Source: Betaproteobacteria bacterium (lineage in GTDB: Bacteria > Pseudomonadota > Gammaproteobacteria > Burkholderiales > Rhodocyclaceae). Taken from it: a stretch of 64,000 nt of DNA. The translations under genes were made by a program, and so were the position numbers. How positions within the stretch are numbered: position 1 is the stretch's first letter; each line of letters begins with the position of its first letter. Of the stretch, positions 16,308 through 25,231 are shown in pieces. The DNA is taken from the NCBI GenBank assembly GCA_016720065.1, contig JADJXY010000002.1, positions 2,989,001 through 3,053,000 on the forward strand. Direction: 5' to 3'. Under the pieces are notes generated by a model that did no database searches, was not told the origin of the DNA, and worked only from the letters and a program-made list of their open reading frames with translations.

Positions 16308-16652
16308 GTGGACGGTGAAACGCACCACCTGGATGTGAAGATCATGGGTCGCGAGTACCGTGTGGCCTGCCTGCCGGAAGAAAGGGAGGCCCTGCTTGCT
16401 GCTGTGGATTTGGTGGATGGCCGCATGCGCGACATCGCCCAGCGCACCCGCAACACCATCGCCGAGCGGGTCGCCGTCATGGCGGCCCTCAACATTGCCC
16501 ACGAACACCTTTCCGCCCCCCGGGCCCTCCCCGGCGAGGCGATCACCGCAGGCGACGATTCGCTTGCCAGTTGCGAGGCAAAGCGTAGAATCGACGCCAT
16601 GGGAGCACGGCTCGATACCGTGCTGGGACCGCAAAGCCAGCTCGATCTGTAA
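16308..16652 (+). CDS. zapA: Cell division protein ZapA
   Basis: A 114-residue ZapA protein, which crosslinks FtsZ filaments at the division ring. The N-terminal beta-alpha fold is clear (VDGETHHLDVKIMGREYRVA, then REALLAAVDLVDGRMRDIA), followed by the helix with VAVMAALNIAHEHL. The start is GTG at 16308, one base after the ZapB-like stop. The gene is followed at once by 6S RNA, the classic zapA-ssrS arrangement. Confidence 0.93.
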   Translation: MDGETHHLDVKIMGREYRVACLPEEREALLAAVDLVDGRMRDIAQRTRNTIAERVAVMAALNIAHEHLSAPRALPGEAITAGDDSLASCEAKRRIDAMGARLDTVLGPQSQLDL

Positions 16653-16671
16653 CGGCTGCGGCCCCGACCGC

Positions 16672-16860
16672 CAAGTGTCCCCTGCGGTGTTTGTCAAGGC
16701 CATATATTCCTTGGACCAATGCTGATTGGCATCGGTTGCGAACCGTTGAAACCGCTGTTGTGAGCCTCCTTTTTCGGAGGCACCTGATGCGGGAGGAAAG
16801 CAACCACTCTGAACTCAGGTTCAGGATGCCGGCCTGACGGCACTTGCGGGGGCCAGTTTT
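16672..16860 (+). ncRNA. ssrS: 6S RNA
   Basis: A non-coding stretch directly after zapA. Its ends can form the long closing stem of 6S RNA: GTGTCCCCTGCGGTGTTTGTC (16676-16696) pairs with GACGGCACTTGCGGGGG (16837-16853). The 5' side continues CAAGGCCATATATTCCTTGG, and the middle is an open, bulged region. 6S RNA binds sigma-70 RNA polymerase by mimicking an open promoter. The exact ends are approximate. Confidence 0.85.
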
Positions 16861-16872
16861 TCTGGCAAGCGT

Positions 16873-16910
16873 AACGGGTGGCAGCGATCCTGCCGCCCGT
16901 TTGCTTTTTA
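16873..16910 (+). terminator. Rho-independent terminator after 6S RNA
   Basis: AACGGGTGGCAG pairs with CTGCCGCCCGTT around a short CGATC loop, and the stem is followed by TGCTTTTT. It ends the zapA-ssrS unit. A second small hairpin (GCCAG/CTGGC around TTTTT) lies just before it at about 16853-16867. Confidence 0.85.
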
Positions 16911-16919
16911 AGGTGCCCG

Positions 16920-16940
16920 ATGCCTTGCTGGCTGATGAAA
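16920..16940 (+). pseudogene. attL: stranded first codons of the EVE-domain gene
   Basis: A ribosome site (AAGG) and the codons for MPCWLMK are the original 5' end of the EVE-domain gene that now begins at 43849, where the same stretch reads MPYWLMK. The two 21-base copies differ at two positions and share the last 12 bases, TGGCTGATGAAA (16929-16940 and 43858-43869). That block is the likely recombination core. After it the left copy continues into island sequence (AGTCGCAGCC). This is the left attachment site of the island and a cut-off gene start. Confidence 0.8.
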
Positions 16941-17096
16941 AGTCGCAGCCCCTCGACAATCAGCCTGAATGCCGCATGAAACAAGGCATTCAATCAATCG
17001 CCAGCGTGCCGGTCTGGCCGCAAAAAACCGTTTTGGGTGGGAATCTGGGTGGGACTTCGGGCAGGCTGTCTTGGGACGTTCGCAGACGGTCAGCCT

Positions 17097-17444
17097 TCAG
17101 GCGTGCGCCTTGGCCGGCGTGCTCATGACGCGCCGCGCGGAAGTCTCTTCGGCCAGATGGTCGATGACCAAGGGCGGCCGGTCGGGAAACTTGGCCACCA
17201 ACTCCAGCTTGCCGCCCATCGCCTCGACGTAGCGTCGCAGCGTCGATAACAGCATGTCGCTGCGCTTTTCCAGTCGCGAAATCGTGTCCTGACCGACGCC
17301 CAGCGTGGCGGCCAGTTCTTCCTGCGTTTGCGCCACGGCCTGGCGCAAGTCCTTGAGCGTGGCGAGTTCCGCCGCGCGCGACTCGATCTTGCCCCGGCGC
17401 TTGGCGGGCAGGGCGGCCATGATCTGGTCAAGTTTTTTTGCCAT
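17097..17444 (-). CDS. HigA/XRE-family antitoxin
   Basis: A 115-residue DNA-binding protein with a helix-turn-helix at about residues 40-65 (TQEELAATLGVGQDTISRLE) and a C-terminal tail. In HigBA-type modules the toxin gene comes first and the antitoxin follows with a short overlap, exactly as here (17-base overlap). The ATG at 17444 has AAGGAG six bases upstream. Because the toxin gene is beheaded and its promoter is gone, this antitoxin may be orphaned and poorly expressed. Confidence 0.85.
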   Translation of the reverse strand: MAKKLDQIMAALPAKRRGKIESRAAELATLKDLRQAVAQTQEELAATLGVGQDTISRLEKRSDMLLSTLRRYVEAMGGKLELVAKFPDRPPLVIDHLAEETSARRVMSTPAKAHA

Positions 17445-17662
17445 GTCGGTGCTCCTTTTCTGCTTGCTGCTGCTCGGCCAGATGCTGGTCGAAGCGCGTG
17501 TCGGCGACGGAAATCAGGCGCTTGTAAAACCGCCGTTGATCCGCGCCGGCCTTGTTGCCACCGACCAGCAAGATGGCCTGGCGTTTGGGGTCGAACGCGA
17601 AAGCCACGCGCCAGACGGTCTCGAAAACTGATACTGGTACAAAACCCAGATTTTGCCACTCA
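17428..17662 (-). pseudogene. Toxin of the HigB/RelE-like (Gp49) family, N-terminus lost
   Basis: The C-terminal half of a HigB/RelE-type mRNA interferase is recognisable: VWRVAFAFDPKRQAILLVGG, then RRFYKRLISVADTRFDQHL. Family members of this type are about 110-120 residues, and here roughly the first 40-50 are missing. The open frame continues into the end of the IS21-type element at 17663, and about 40 bases just before the homologous part match neither the toxin nor the IS. The original promoter and start are absent, so the gene is dead. Confidence 0.75.
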
Positions 17663-17856
17663 TGTCCGCGCCGATCCAAAATTGACCCACCCTGCCGACC
17701 GAATATTGACCCGGGGATGGACGCCGATCAGATGCTGATCGACTGTGGATAAGTGTAGGGGTTTTCCGATTCGTTGTCCCTCTCATGCTTTTGGGTTTGC
17801 GCGGGGAAAGCCGCGGAGGGCGTAGCCCGTAGCGGATTTCCCCGCGCGGCGACGGC

Positions 17857-18651
17857 TCAGGCGATGTCGTGGGGTCGGCTGGTGCGAGCCTGCTCACGAG
17901 CCCTGATGCGCGTCTTGGCGACGGCCGTGCTGTGCAGGAAACGGTGGCTCTCGTTGCCGGTCTCGACGATATGGCAGTGATGCGTCAGCCGGTCGAGCAA
18001 CGCTGTCGTCATCTTCGCGTCGGTGAAGACGCTCGACCACTCGGCGAAGTCCAGGTTGGTCGTGATCATCACGCTTGTGTGCTCGTACAACCTGGACAGC
18101 AGGTGGAACAACAGCGCGCCACCGGCGGGACTGAACGGCAGATAGCCGAGCTCATCGAGGATGACGAGATCCATGCGCAGCAGGCTCGTCGCAATGCGGC
18201 CTGCCTTGCCTTGCACCTTCTCCTGCTCCAAGGCGTTGACCAGATCGACGGTCGAATAGAAGCGCACTCGCCTGCCGTGGCGGGTGACGCCGGCAACGCC
18301 AATGCTCGTTGCCAGGTGCGTCTTCCCCGTGCCGGGGCCGCCGACGAAGACTACGTTGTGTGTGGCGTCGGTGAAGTCCGTCTCGGCCAATTGCAGTACC
18401 AGCTTCCGATCCACCGGCGAGACCTCGAAGTCAAAACCGGCGAGGTCGCGATGCACCGGAAATCGGGCGGCATGCATTTGGTGACTGACCGAGCGTAACG
18501 CCCGGTCAGTGGTCTCGGCCTGTAGCAAGTGCTCGACCAGCCAGCGCGAGGTCTCAAATCCCGGGTGGCTGCCTTGCTCGATCAGATCGGCCCAGGCGCC
18601 GGCCATGCCGTGCAGACGCAGTTGTCTGAGTTCAACGCCGAGGTCACGCAT
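17857..18651 (-). CDS. istB: IS21 helper ATPase IstB
   Basis: A 264-residue AAA+ ATPase related to DnaA/DnaC that helps the IstA transposase choose and engage target DNA. It has Walker A GGPGTGKTHLATSIG near residue 104, Walker B MDLVILDELGYLPFS and the MITTNLDFAEW sensor region. It appears intact. It overlaps the istA stop by a few bases, the normal IS21 arrangement. Confidence 0.93.
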   Translation of the reverse strand: MRDLGVELRQLRLHGMAGAWADLIEQGSHPGFETSRWLVEHLLQAETTDRALRSVSHQMHAARFPVHRDLAGFDFEVSPVDRKLVLQLAETDFTDATHNVVFVGGPGTGKTHLATSIGVAGVTRHGRRVRFYSTVDLVNALEQEKVQGKAGRIATSLLRMDLVILDELGYLPFSPAGGALLFHLLSRLYEHTSVMITTNLDFAEWSSVFTDAKMTTALLDRLTHHCHIVETGNESHRFLHSTAVAKTRIRAREQARTSRPHDIA

Positions 18652-20175
18652 GGTCGATCTCCTCGGAATCGGCTTGAGCGCGCAAGCGGTCGTAACGCGC
18701 CGTGTCGGCCAGTGGCGGCGTGCTCACCTGCAGGATCGTCGCCACGTTCTCCGGCACCGGCGCGGCGTTCAAACGGCCCAGCACGTTGATCACATGTTCG
18801 ACGCTCACACGACCCGACGGCGGGCCGCTTTCCAGCGCCAGTTCGACGGCGACCAGCACGGCATCGAGCCCGGCAGTCGGCACGATTGCGAGTACCTGCG
18901 CCATGACGCGGTCGCCTCCGGGGTCGCGCAACAGCGCTCGGCGCAGCTTCTGCAAGGGCGCTGGCATGTCGGCGAACGGCGCGCCGTTGCGCAGCGCTCC
19001 CGGCTTTCGCTGCAGCAGCGGGATGTAGTGTTGCCAGTCGTAGCGCGTCTGGCCGCGCTCGCTGATCCGTTCATGATCGGCAACCATGGCGTCGCCAGCG
19101 ACCACCACCATCCGGCTCGGGTACAGCCGTGAGCTGACCATCTGGCCGACAAGCTCGCACGGTACCGAGTAGCGATTGCGGGATACGGACACCAAGCAGG
19201 TGCTGGTAACTCGCGCCGGCTTCTCGACATAGCCATCGAAAGGCTCGGGCATCGGCATCAGGTGCGACTGCTCGTACTCAAGCATTTCGGCAACGCTGAA
19301 CTGATCATGATCGGGGTGTCGGATCTCCTCCCACAGCGCCCGGCAACGAACGCCCAGCCAGGCGTTCAATTCGGCGAACGAACTGAAGCGCTGCGTACCA
19401 GCATCGATCCAGATCCGGCGACGGCTGTCCTGCACGTTCTTCTCGACGACGCCTTTCTCCCAGCCCGATGCGACGTTGCAGAAGTCGGCGTCGAACAGGT
19501 AGTGCGCGCACATCACCGCAAAGCGCGCATTGACGACACGCCCCTTGCCCTTCTTGACCTTGTCCACCGCGGTCTTCATGTTGTCGTAGATGCCCCGGCG
19601 CGGAATGCCGCCGAGCGCCGCGAACGACCGGGTATGCGCATCGAACAGCATCTCGTGGCCCTGGCTGGGGTAAGCCACCAGCCAGAAGGCACGGCTGGCG
19701 CACAGCTTCATGTGGGCGACCTGCAGCCGGTAATAGATCCCGCCGACAACCAGCCCCTCTTCGCTCCAGTCGAACTGGAACGCCTCCCCAGTTCGAAGCT
19801 CAAGGGCACGAACGCCTTGACCGCAGCGCCTTGGCCTTCGCCCTGGCGCCAGGCACGAATGAAATCGGTGACCCGCGAGTAACCGCCTTCGTAACCGAGA
19901 GCCTTGATCTCAGTGTAAAGCGCCAGGGCGGTACGCCGCTCCCGTTTCGGCCGGTAACCATCCGCCTTCAGCGCTTGCTTCAGCGTGTCGTGGAATGCTG
20001 TCAGCTTGCCCGGTTGCGGTTGCCGACGGTACTTCGGCTCACCGTCCAGCGCCGCCTTGAGCCATTTGCGGATCGTGTTGCGGGACAGACTCGTGATGCG
20101 CGCGATCTCGCGCACCGACTTGTTCTGGCGGAAGTGCATCCGCCGAACCTTGCCAATCATGGCCATGGTAATCAC
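18644..20175 (-). pseudogene. istA: IS21 transposase IstA, frameshifted
   Basis: Two frames together make one IstA. The first (20175 down to about 19790) has an HTH start (VREIARITSLSRNTIRKWLK) and ends with the LSFELG of the catalytic domain entry. The second (about 19790 down to 18644) resumes with FQFDWSEEG in a different frame and goes through HMKLCASRAFW to the end. The break is at a run of four Gs (CTGGGGAGG, near 19787-19793), where one missing base explains the shift. Either the copy is inactive or the base is a sequencing error; the IS21 family is not known for programmed shifting here. Confidence 0.8.
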
Positions 20176-20277
20176 TCCTCGTCCCCTGCTCAGAAAAGCA
20201 GCAGGGTAGGTTGAATACCCGGGTCAGTTTTGGATCGGCAGAACCCTCGTTAGTGGGTCAGTTTTCGGTCGGCGGCA

Positions 20278-21373
20278 ACATTTTCAGAAAGCATTGTCAC
20301 AAACATGATAAAATATGCTAATGAAATGCAAAAGAACTACCGACGGTCGTAAGCACGGCCGAGCCGCCCTGCCGGTGATGCGGCAACAGGCGATCAAGGC
20401 CATCCGTGAGGGGCAGGACGTGAACAGCGTTGCCGCCGCCTACGGCGTCAATGTGCGCAGTGTCTTTCGCTGGCTGGCCGATTTTGCCAACGGTGGGCAG
20501 AACGCGCTGTTGTCCAAGCCGATTCCGGGGCGCCCGCCGAAGGTAAGCGCGGATGAAATGCGCTGGCTGGCCCAGGCGGTGAAAGACCATACCCCGCTGC
20601 AATTCAAGTTTGCCTTTGGTCTGTGGACGCTGTCGCTGATCGCCGCGCTGATCGAACGCGAATTCGGCAAGAAGCTCTCGCTGGCCTCGGTCAGCCGCAT
20701 CATGAAGCTGTTGGGCTTCTCGGCCCAGAAGCCGCTCTACCAAGCATGGCAGCAGGATGCGACCCTGGTGCGGGCCTGGGAAGCGGAAATCTACCCGGCG
20801 ATCCGTGCCGAAGCCAAGGCCGCCGGAGCGACGATCTACTTTGCCGATGAATCGGGCATCCGTTCCGACTACCACACGGGGACGACCTGGGCGCCGGTAG
20901 GCGAGACCCCGGTGGTGGAAGTGACCGGGCGCCGCTTCTCCCTGAACATGATCTCGGCCGTCAGTCCGCAAGGCGAATTCCGCTTCATGCTGCACGACGG
21001 CACGGTCAATGCCGAAGTCTTCCGGGAATTCCTCAAGCGCCTGCTGATCGGGGCTGAAAAGCCGGTGTTCCTGATCGTAGATGGTCATCCGATCCACAAG
21101 GCGAAACTGATCAAGACCTTCGTCGAGGCCCAGAACGGCAGGCTCAAGCTGTTCTACCTGCCGCCGTACTCGCCCCAGATCAATCCTGACGAGCAGGTCT
21201 GGGCACACGTGAAACGCCAGGTCGCCCGCCAACTGGTGCAGTCCAAAGACGAGATGAAGCGGTTGGCCCTCGGGGCCCTGCGCCGAATCCAGAAGTTGCC
21301 CGGGTTGGTGAAATCCTTCTTTCGCCAGCCCGAGTGCCAATATGCCGCTGAATGACATTGTTTATGCAAAGGT
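20278..21373 (+). mobile_element. IS630-family insertion sequence, first copy
   Basis: A 1.1-kb element with one intact transposase. Its ends are related inverted sequences: AACATTTTCAGAAAGCATTG at 20277-20296 and, read inward from the right, AACCTTTGCATAAACAATG from 21374. IS630 elements insert at TA. A TA is present on the right (21374-21375) next to the vsr fragment, but on the left the end of the IS21 element has replaced it. The lost left TA is further evidence for deletion or nested rearrangement. Confidence 0.75.
20315..21355 (+). CDS. IS630-family transposase
   Basis: A 346-residue DDE transposase. The N-terminal HTH region (VNSVAAAYGVNVRSVFRWLADF) binds the ends, a winged-helix section follows (SLASVSRIMKLLGFSAQKP), and the catalytic triad is visible as FADESG, IVDGHPIHKA and SPQINPDEQVW. 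It is complete. The ATG at 20315 lies about 38 bases inside the element. It runs against the neighbouring leftward genes. Confidence 0.92.
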   Translation: MLMKCKRTTDGRKHGRAALPVMRQQAIKAIREGQDVNSVAAAYGVNVRSVFRWLADFANGGQNALLSKPIPGRPPKVSADEMRWLAQAVKDHTPLQFKFAFGLWTLSLIAALIEREFGKKLSLASVSRIMKLLGFSAQKPLYQAWQQDATLVRAWEAEIYPAIRAEAKAAGATIYFADESGIRSDYHTGTTWAPVGETPVVEVTGRRFSLNMISAVSPQGEFRFMLHDGTVNAEVFREFLKRLLIGAEKPVFLIVDGHPIHKAKLIKTFVEAQNGRLKLFYLPPYSPQINPDEQVWAHVKRQVARQLVQSKDEMKRLALGALRRIQKLPGLVKSFFRQPECQYAAE

Positions 21374-21510
21374 TAGTATCGGGCGTGCAATCTGTAGCGA
21401 AAACCCCTGCCATGCAAGAAGCGCCGGACGATCATTTCCGGATGCGTGTCTTTTCCCTTGATCCCGGCCATCATGCGCGACCGGGTTGCCCGATCAACAA
21501 TGTCCGCCAT
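21373..21510 (-). pseudogene. vsr: vsr mismatch-repair endonuclease, beheaded after 45 codons
   Basis: Reading leftward from an ATG that overlaps the methyltransferase stop (TGATG), the frame encodes MADIVDRATRSRMMAGIKGK and then THPEMIVRRFLHGRGFRYRL. This is the unmistakable N-terminus of Vsr, the nuclease that starts repair of T:G mismatches caused by deamination of 5-methylcytosine. The frame runs into the IS630 end, where a TAA stop forms at the junction. The catalytic part, about 90 residues, is gone. The pairing with a cytosine-5 methyltransferase is the classic vsr context. Confidence 0.85.
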
Positions 21511-23093
21511 CAGCCCATCTCGGCACAAAGAGCGGTACTCGGTTCAGCCAGCGTCTCCTGTAAAGGCTCTGATGCATTGCCAGCGCCTTGCAGCAGACCG
21601 CGAACCACTTCCGCGACCTGCCTTGCCAGCAAAGGGGGGACAGCGTTGCCAACCTGCCAGTACTGTTCTGTCCGGGATCCCTCGAAATAGTAATTGTCCG
21701 GAAAGGTCTGCAGACGCGCAGCCTCGCGCACAGTCATGCTGCGACACTGTGCCGGGTCGTAATGGATGTAGTAGTGGCCGTCCTTGGCAATGTGGGAAAC
21801 GATGGTCGTGGAAGGCTCACCGGCCACCTGGACGCGGAAACGATTCCGGAACGGAACGTTTTCGGCATGCACATTCTCGTGTTCGGGCAACAGCCCCTCG
21901 GGGAAAGCGTCGACCTTCGGTGAAACCTTGAACTTCCTGGCATGACAAGCAGCATAAAGGTAGCGAAGCAGGTCACTGCGCATGTGTGCTCGCGCCTCAT
22001 GGTGGCACACCCCGCCGAGTCGCGGGTCATATAACCACTCCGCCAACGCAGGAGGCAGTTTTTTTCGGTCTAGATTGACGTGAGGAATGTATCTGCTGCC
22101 AGGCGAAGCCGGAATCCTGCTCTCGGCATCGGTTGCTTCAAGCATTTCGGTGACAAACTCGAGTTTTTCCGGAGCAGTTCTGGCAAGTATCTCTATCAGT
22201 TCCTTGAAAACCCTCGACCAGCTTTCCAGCGAATCTCCGCCCCGTGAAAGAACGCTTCGAATTGCAGGCAGATCACCGATCGCCTTCTTGACCGATACAG
22301 CCGGCTGCAGGGTCAACGCCTGGTGATGACGCTCGGAAAAATCCTCCCTGACTCCCAAGAGCATGACTCTGTGCCGTGCCTGCGGGAGACCGTGATTTTC
22401 CGCCTGAACCACGAATTTCGTCGGTTCGTCGATCGGCTCGCCCTTGGCGTGGTTTAGTGATCGGATCTGATATCGCAGGCCAGGGCATGGATTCGACAGA
22501 TCCTCCAGAATTTGCCTGAAAATGGGGCTGCCGCCATGCGTGGCGGACAGGATTCCCCGCACGTTCTCCATCACGAAAACGGCGGGCCGGAATTCCTGGA
22601 TGATTCTCAGATATTCCCTGTAAAGGAAGTGGCGATGATCGTTTTCGAACCTCTCGACATCCTTGTTTCTCCAGCGTGAGCGACCGACCACGGAATAGAC
22701 CTGGCATGGCGGGCCACCGATCAGCACCCACGCCTGATCGTCTTTCAGGGCGTCCGCGATGATCCGGTCGATTTCCTCCGACGCCGTCACGCCCAGTTCG
22801 CAGCAGTGGGCCTCTCTCCGGGCTCTGTCGGCCTGGGGGCTGAAGCGCTCGTTCCCGAACAGGTCGTCACGACCCATCCCGGTGCGAAGGTAGGAATAGT
22901 ATTCATCCGGCACCTCGCGCGGATGACCGAAGGCGCGATAGAAGGCTCTGAGCTCAAGAGTCCGATGTGCGACGCGTTCCTTCTCGAACGATGACCGGAT
23001 ATCAAACACCGTCTCGCCAGAAGTGTCCCGCAGAGAGCCGAAGCCCTCGGCCAGTCCGCCCGGCCCCGCAAAAAGATCGATTACAGGTATCAA
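21510..23093 (-). CDS. drmMII: DNA cytosine-5 methyltransferase (DrmMII of a DISARM-like system)
   Basis: A 527-residue C5-cytosine methyltransferase with the ordered motifs: I DLFAGPGGLAEGF at the N-terminus, IV GGPPCQVYS with the catalytic Cys near residue 131, VI ENVRGIL, VIII QARHRVMLLG and IX-X EAARLQTFPDNYYF and QVGNAVPPLLA. The start is taken as the TTG at 23093 (TTGATACCT), which overlaps the drmB stop; the long upstream extension lies inside drmB in another frame and is rejected. In class 2 DISARM a 5mC methylase marks self DNA and is encoded downstream of drmA and drmB, as here. Its site cannot be read from the sequence. Confidence 0.88.
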   Translation of the reverse strand: MIPVIDLFAGPGGLAEGFGSLRDTSGETVFDIRSSFEKERVAHRTLELRAFYRAFGHPREVPDEYYSYLRTGMGRDDLFGNERFSPQADRARREAHCCELGVTASEEIDRIIADALKDDQAWVLIGGPPCQVYSVVGRSRWRNKDVERFENDHRHFLYREYLRIIQEFRPAVFVMENVRGILSATHGGSPIFRQILEDLSNPCPGLRYQIRSLNHAKGEPIDEPTKFVVQAENHGLPQARHRVMLLGVREDFSERHHQALTLQPAVSVKKAIGDLPAIRSVLSRGGDSLESWSRVFKELIEILARTAPEKLEFVTEMLEATDAESRIPASPGSRYIPHVNLDRKKLPPALAEWLYDPRLGGVCHHEARAHMRSDLLRYLYAACHARKFKVSPKVDAFPEGLLPEHENVHAENVPFRNRFRVQVAGEPSTTIVSHIAKDGHYYIHYDPAQCRSMTVREAARLQTFPDNYYFEGSRTEQYWQVGNAVPPLLARQVAEVVRGLLQGAGNASEPLQETLAEPSTALCAEMG

Positions 23094-25231
23094 GTGTGAG
23101 CCATTTCCGAAGCAAAAAAACCGAGGTGCGGGTTTTCGATGGTCCCGATGACCACGCCGCGATCTAGCAGACGGTTCTGTTCCTCGCAGGATGTCTCGGG
23201 CAACAGGGCACACGAATGGCAGGCTGCCAGATTGCAGTTGTCCGGCCCCTGTCCCCTGCTCTCTATGCAGACCGGATCGGTCGAACACCAGCGGGCCTTT
23301 TCCAGTGCCCTCCTGATGACCTCTTCCAGTCGATCCGGCTGGCCCATGCGCACGAGACCCCCCATTGTACCTTCCGAGTCCCCGGCCGCCGTGTAGATCA
23401 GGATGCCGGCCATCTGCCTGTCGCCGTCCGCCGAATAGATTCGCTCCCGGAGTGAAGCGGAGCCATAGCCGCAATCCTGGACCAGCTGATTGATCAACAG
23501 GTGTGCGAAGGTATGCAGCAGGACAAACCTGGGAGAAACGATCCTTGCCTCCTCGTGGCGGCGGCTCGCCAAGGCGTCCAGGTTGCTCCGCATCAGCGAA
23601 AGACGGCCGTCCAGGGCGCTCCCGACACAATCGATCCACTCCTGCAACCGATTCTCCGAAAACTGAAGGAAGATCCCTTCACCCCGAACCACTATGGCTG
23701 GCAGCCAGCGCTTCGGCGAATCCATGAACAATCGGCGCTGTTCGGTCCTGGTCAGACCCGAGGCATAGATTCGCGAGAATCCCTCGAATGCCCTGGTTTC
23801 GCGAAGCTTGTGAAGGAGCGCAACCCTGCAGAACGCATTGCTGACAAGCGGCCCGTACTTCGAAACATCGGCACCACGAATGTCCAGATCCGTCTTCGGA
23901 TATCCCACCTGCAGATCACGGGAAAAGACCGAGTATTCCTGCTGGCGATAGCTCGTCTCCTCGCCGTCCATGGACGCACCGGCAACCTCCTGCTGTCCGG
24001 TTTCCCCGACAAGGGCGGCTCGCAATGCATCCACCAGCAGTGCAGGATCGATGTTCCAGTCCATGCTTCTTGTCGCCGATTCCACCGCTTCCACGGGCAG
24101 AACGCCATCGGGGGCCGTCTTCCTTCGCTGATCGAGAAATGCCATGATCCTGCGATCCTCGAGGAGCATGCCGTGCAAGAGATGTTCGTTGGCAGCCTGA
24201 GCCAGGATTTCGGGCCTGATCGCCGATTCGGGGTGATACTTTTTAAGGGCATTGACGGCCGACCGGACGGTCACAAGTCCGTTCTCGGAATCCAGGGCAC
24301 CTTCCCGCAGCCTGTTCCTGACATCCCGATCGTCGAGCAGATCCAGCACTTCCTGCGGCAGAGAATCGTCGTCGATGTCGGGGATGTAGATGGAACTGAC
24401 GACCGACGGGAAATAGAGGTTGGCGGCACTCTTCAGTAAGGCAAACAGAGGCTCGCCACAGTCGTTCGGAACCGGCTTCGATTCCGTGCCGATCGCAAGG
24501 ACCGGGTTGATGCCGGAGCAGTCTGTTCCCAGGCGGCTCAGTGCGGTCCTCACATCCGGGCCACCGGCCGAATCCATCTCGGTATTGAATGCACCGGCAA
24601 GAGTACGTCTCTTGACCACCCGTGTTCGCCCATCCTCGCCTCGCTCTTCCGCCTGCACGGCCACGCCGGCCAGCGATGCGCTGCCCGAACTCGTCATGCG
24701 AAGCCAGCGATCGATTCCGTCCGGATCCCAGCCAGCAGCCTTCCCTTCGAATATCCAGTCCACCCAGGGGAAATCCTGGATGTGGCCCTTGTGGCAGGCG
24801 GCAATGAAGCGCACCTGAAAGGTCTTCCGTCTCGCATGCTTTTTCCCCACGTCACCCCCCGTTGCTATCGGTCCTTCACAGATCGGGGTATCGCGGTGGT
24901 GATACTGTCCCTTGTGCATCCTCCCGCATCGCGGACAGACATGCCAGAGCGGAAAGCGCAGGAAGGGCAGCGTGAGATTCAGATTGCGCTGCTGCCCGCC
25001 GTTGCGTTCCGGCCGACGGAAATCGGGCGGCTGGACAAAGAAATCCACCTCAAGGCGCCTGGCAAGCCGCTTCTCGTCGTCGATACGGAACTCCCGATGC
25101 TCCGGGTTCGATTCATCGAAAGGCCAAGCATCAAGACCGGCGTGAATGAGGGATACCGGGCCCGGAAAATCCACCATGGCGCCCGGCCCGAAAGGGGCAA
25201 TGGCTTGTGTCCTGCGAATCGGCCGGCTCAT
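23090..25231 (-). CDS. drmB: DISARM protein DrmB (DUF1998)
   Basis: A 713-residue protein of the DrmB/DUF1998 family. It begins with MSRPIRRTQAIAPFGPGAMV. A zinc-type CPRCGRMH motif lies near residue 100, and the C-terminus carries the family signature of spaced cysteines with GQGPDNCNLAACHSCALLPE followed by TSCEEQNRLLDR. DrmB pairs with DrmA; in a related class 1 system the two form a complex that recognises unmethylated incoming DNA. The ATG at 25231 has a strong GGAGG and overlaps the drmA stop (ATGA), so the two subunits are translationally coupled. Confidence 0.9.
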   Translation of the reverse strand: MSRPIRRTQAIAPFGPGAMVDFPGPVSLIHAGLDAWPFDESNPEHREFRIDDEKRLARRLEVDFFVQPPDFRRPERNGGQQRNLNLTLPFLRFPLWHVCPRCGRMHKGQYHHRDTPICEGPIATGGDVGKKHARRKTFQVRFIAACHKGHIQDFPWVDWIFEGKAAGWDPDGIDRWLRMTSSGSASLAGVAVQAEERGEDGRTRVVKRRTLAGAFNTEMDSAGGPDVRTALSRLGTDCSGINPVLAIGTESKPVPNDCGEPLFALLKSAANLYFPSVVSSIYIPDIDDDSLPQEVLDLLDDRDVRNRLREGALDSENGLVTVRSAVNALKKYHPESAIRPEILAQAANEHLLHGMLLEDRRIMAFLDQRRKTAPDGVLPVEAVESATRSMDWNIDPALLVDALRAALVGETGQQEVAGASMDGEETSYRQQEYSVFSRDLQVGYPKTDLDIRGADVSKYGPLVSNAFCRVALLHKLRETRAFEGFSRIYASGLTRTEQRRLFMDSPKRWLPAIVVRGEGIFLQFSENRLQEWIDCVGSALDGRLSLMRSNLDALASRRHEEARIVSPRFVLLHTFAHLLINQLVQDCGYGSASLRERIYSADGDRQMAGILIYTAAGDSEGTMGGLVRMGQPDRLEEVIRRALEKARWCSTDPVCIESRGQGPDNCNLAACHSCALLPETSCEEQNRLLDRGVVIGTIENPHLGFFASEMAHT

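Larger units (their letters stand above)
17663..20277 (-). mobile_element. IS21-family insertion sequence
   Basis: A 2.6-kb element starting TG and ending CA, with istA and istB both on the minus strand. Each end carries repeated related motifs typical of IS21: CCGATCCAAAATTGACCC (17671-17688) and CCGACCGAATATTGACCC (17695-17712) on the left. The inverted equivalents GGGTCAGTTTTGGATCGG (20221-20238) and GGGTCAGTTTTCGGTCGG (20255-20272) lie on the right. No matching target duplication is visible at its ends, and the right end directly abuts an IS630 element, so the locus has been rearranged after insertion. Confidence 0.88.

Noticed and set aside
16653..17096. A CRISPR array or tRNA near the island's left end
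   Set aside because: No regularly spaced repeats and no cloverleaf are present; the structured part is 6S RNA and its terminator.
17445..17662. An intact 83-residue toxin starting inside the IS21 end
   Set aside because: The apparent TTG start lies within the IS terminal repeat, and the first 25 or so residues are unlike the family; the gene is a remnant.
23094..23639. N-terminal extension of about 180 codons for the methyltransferase
   Set aside because: It lies entirely inside drmB in another frame, has no domain character, and motif I of the methylase begins right after the TTG at 23093.
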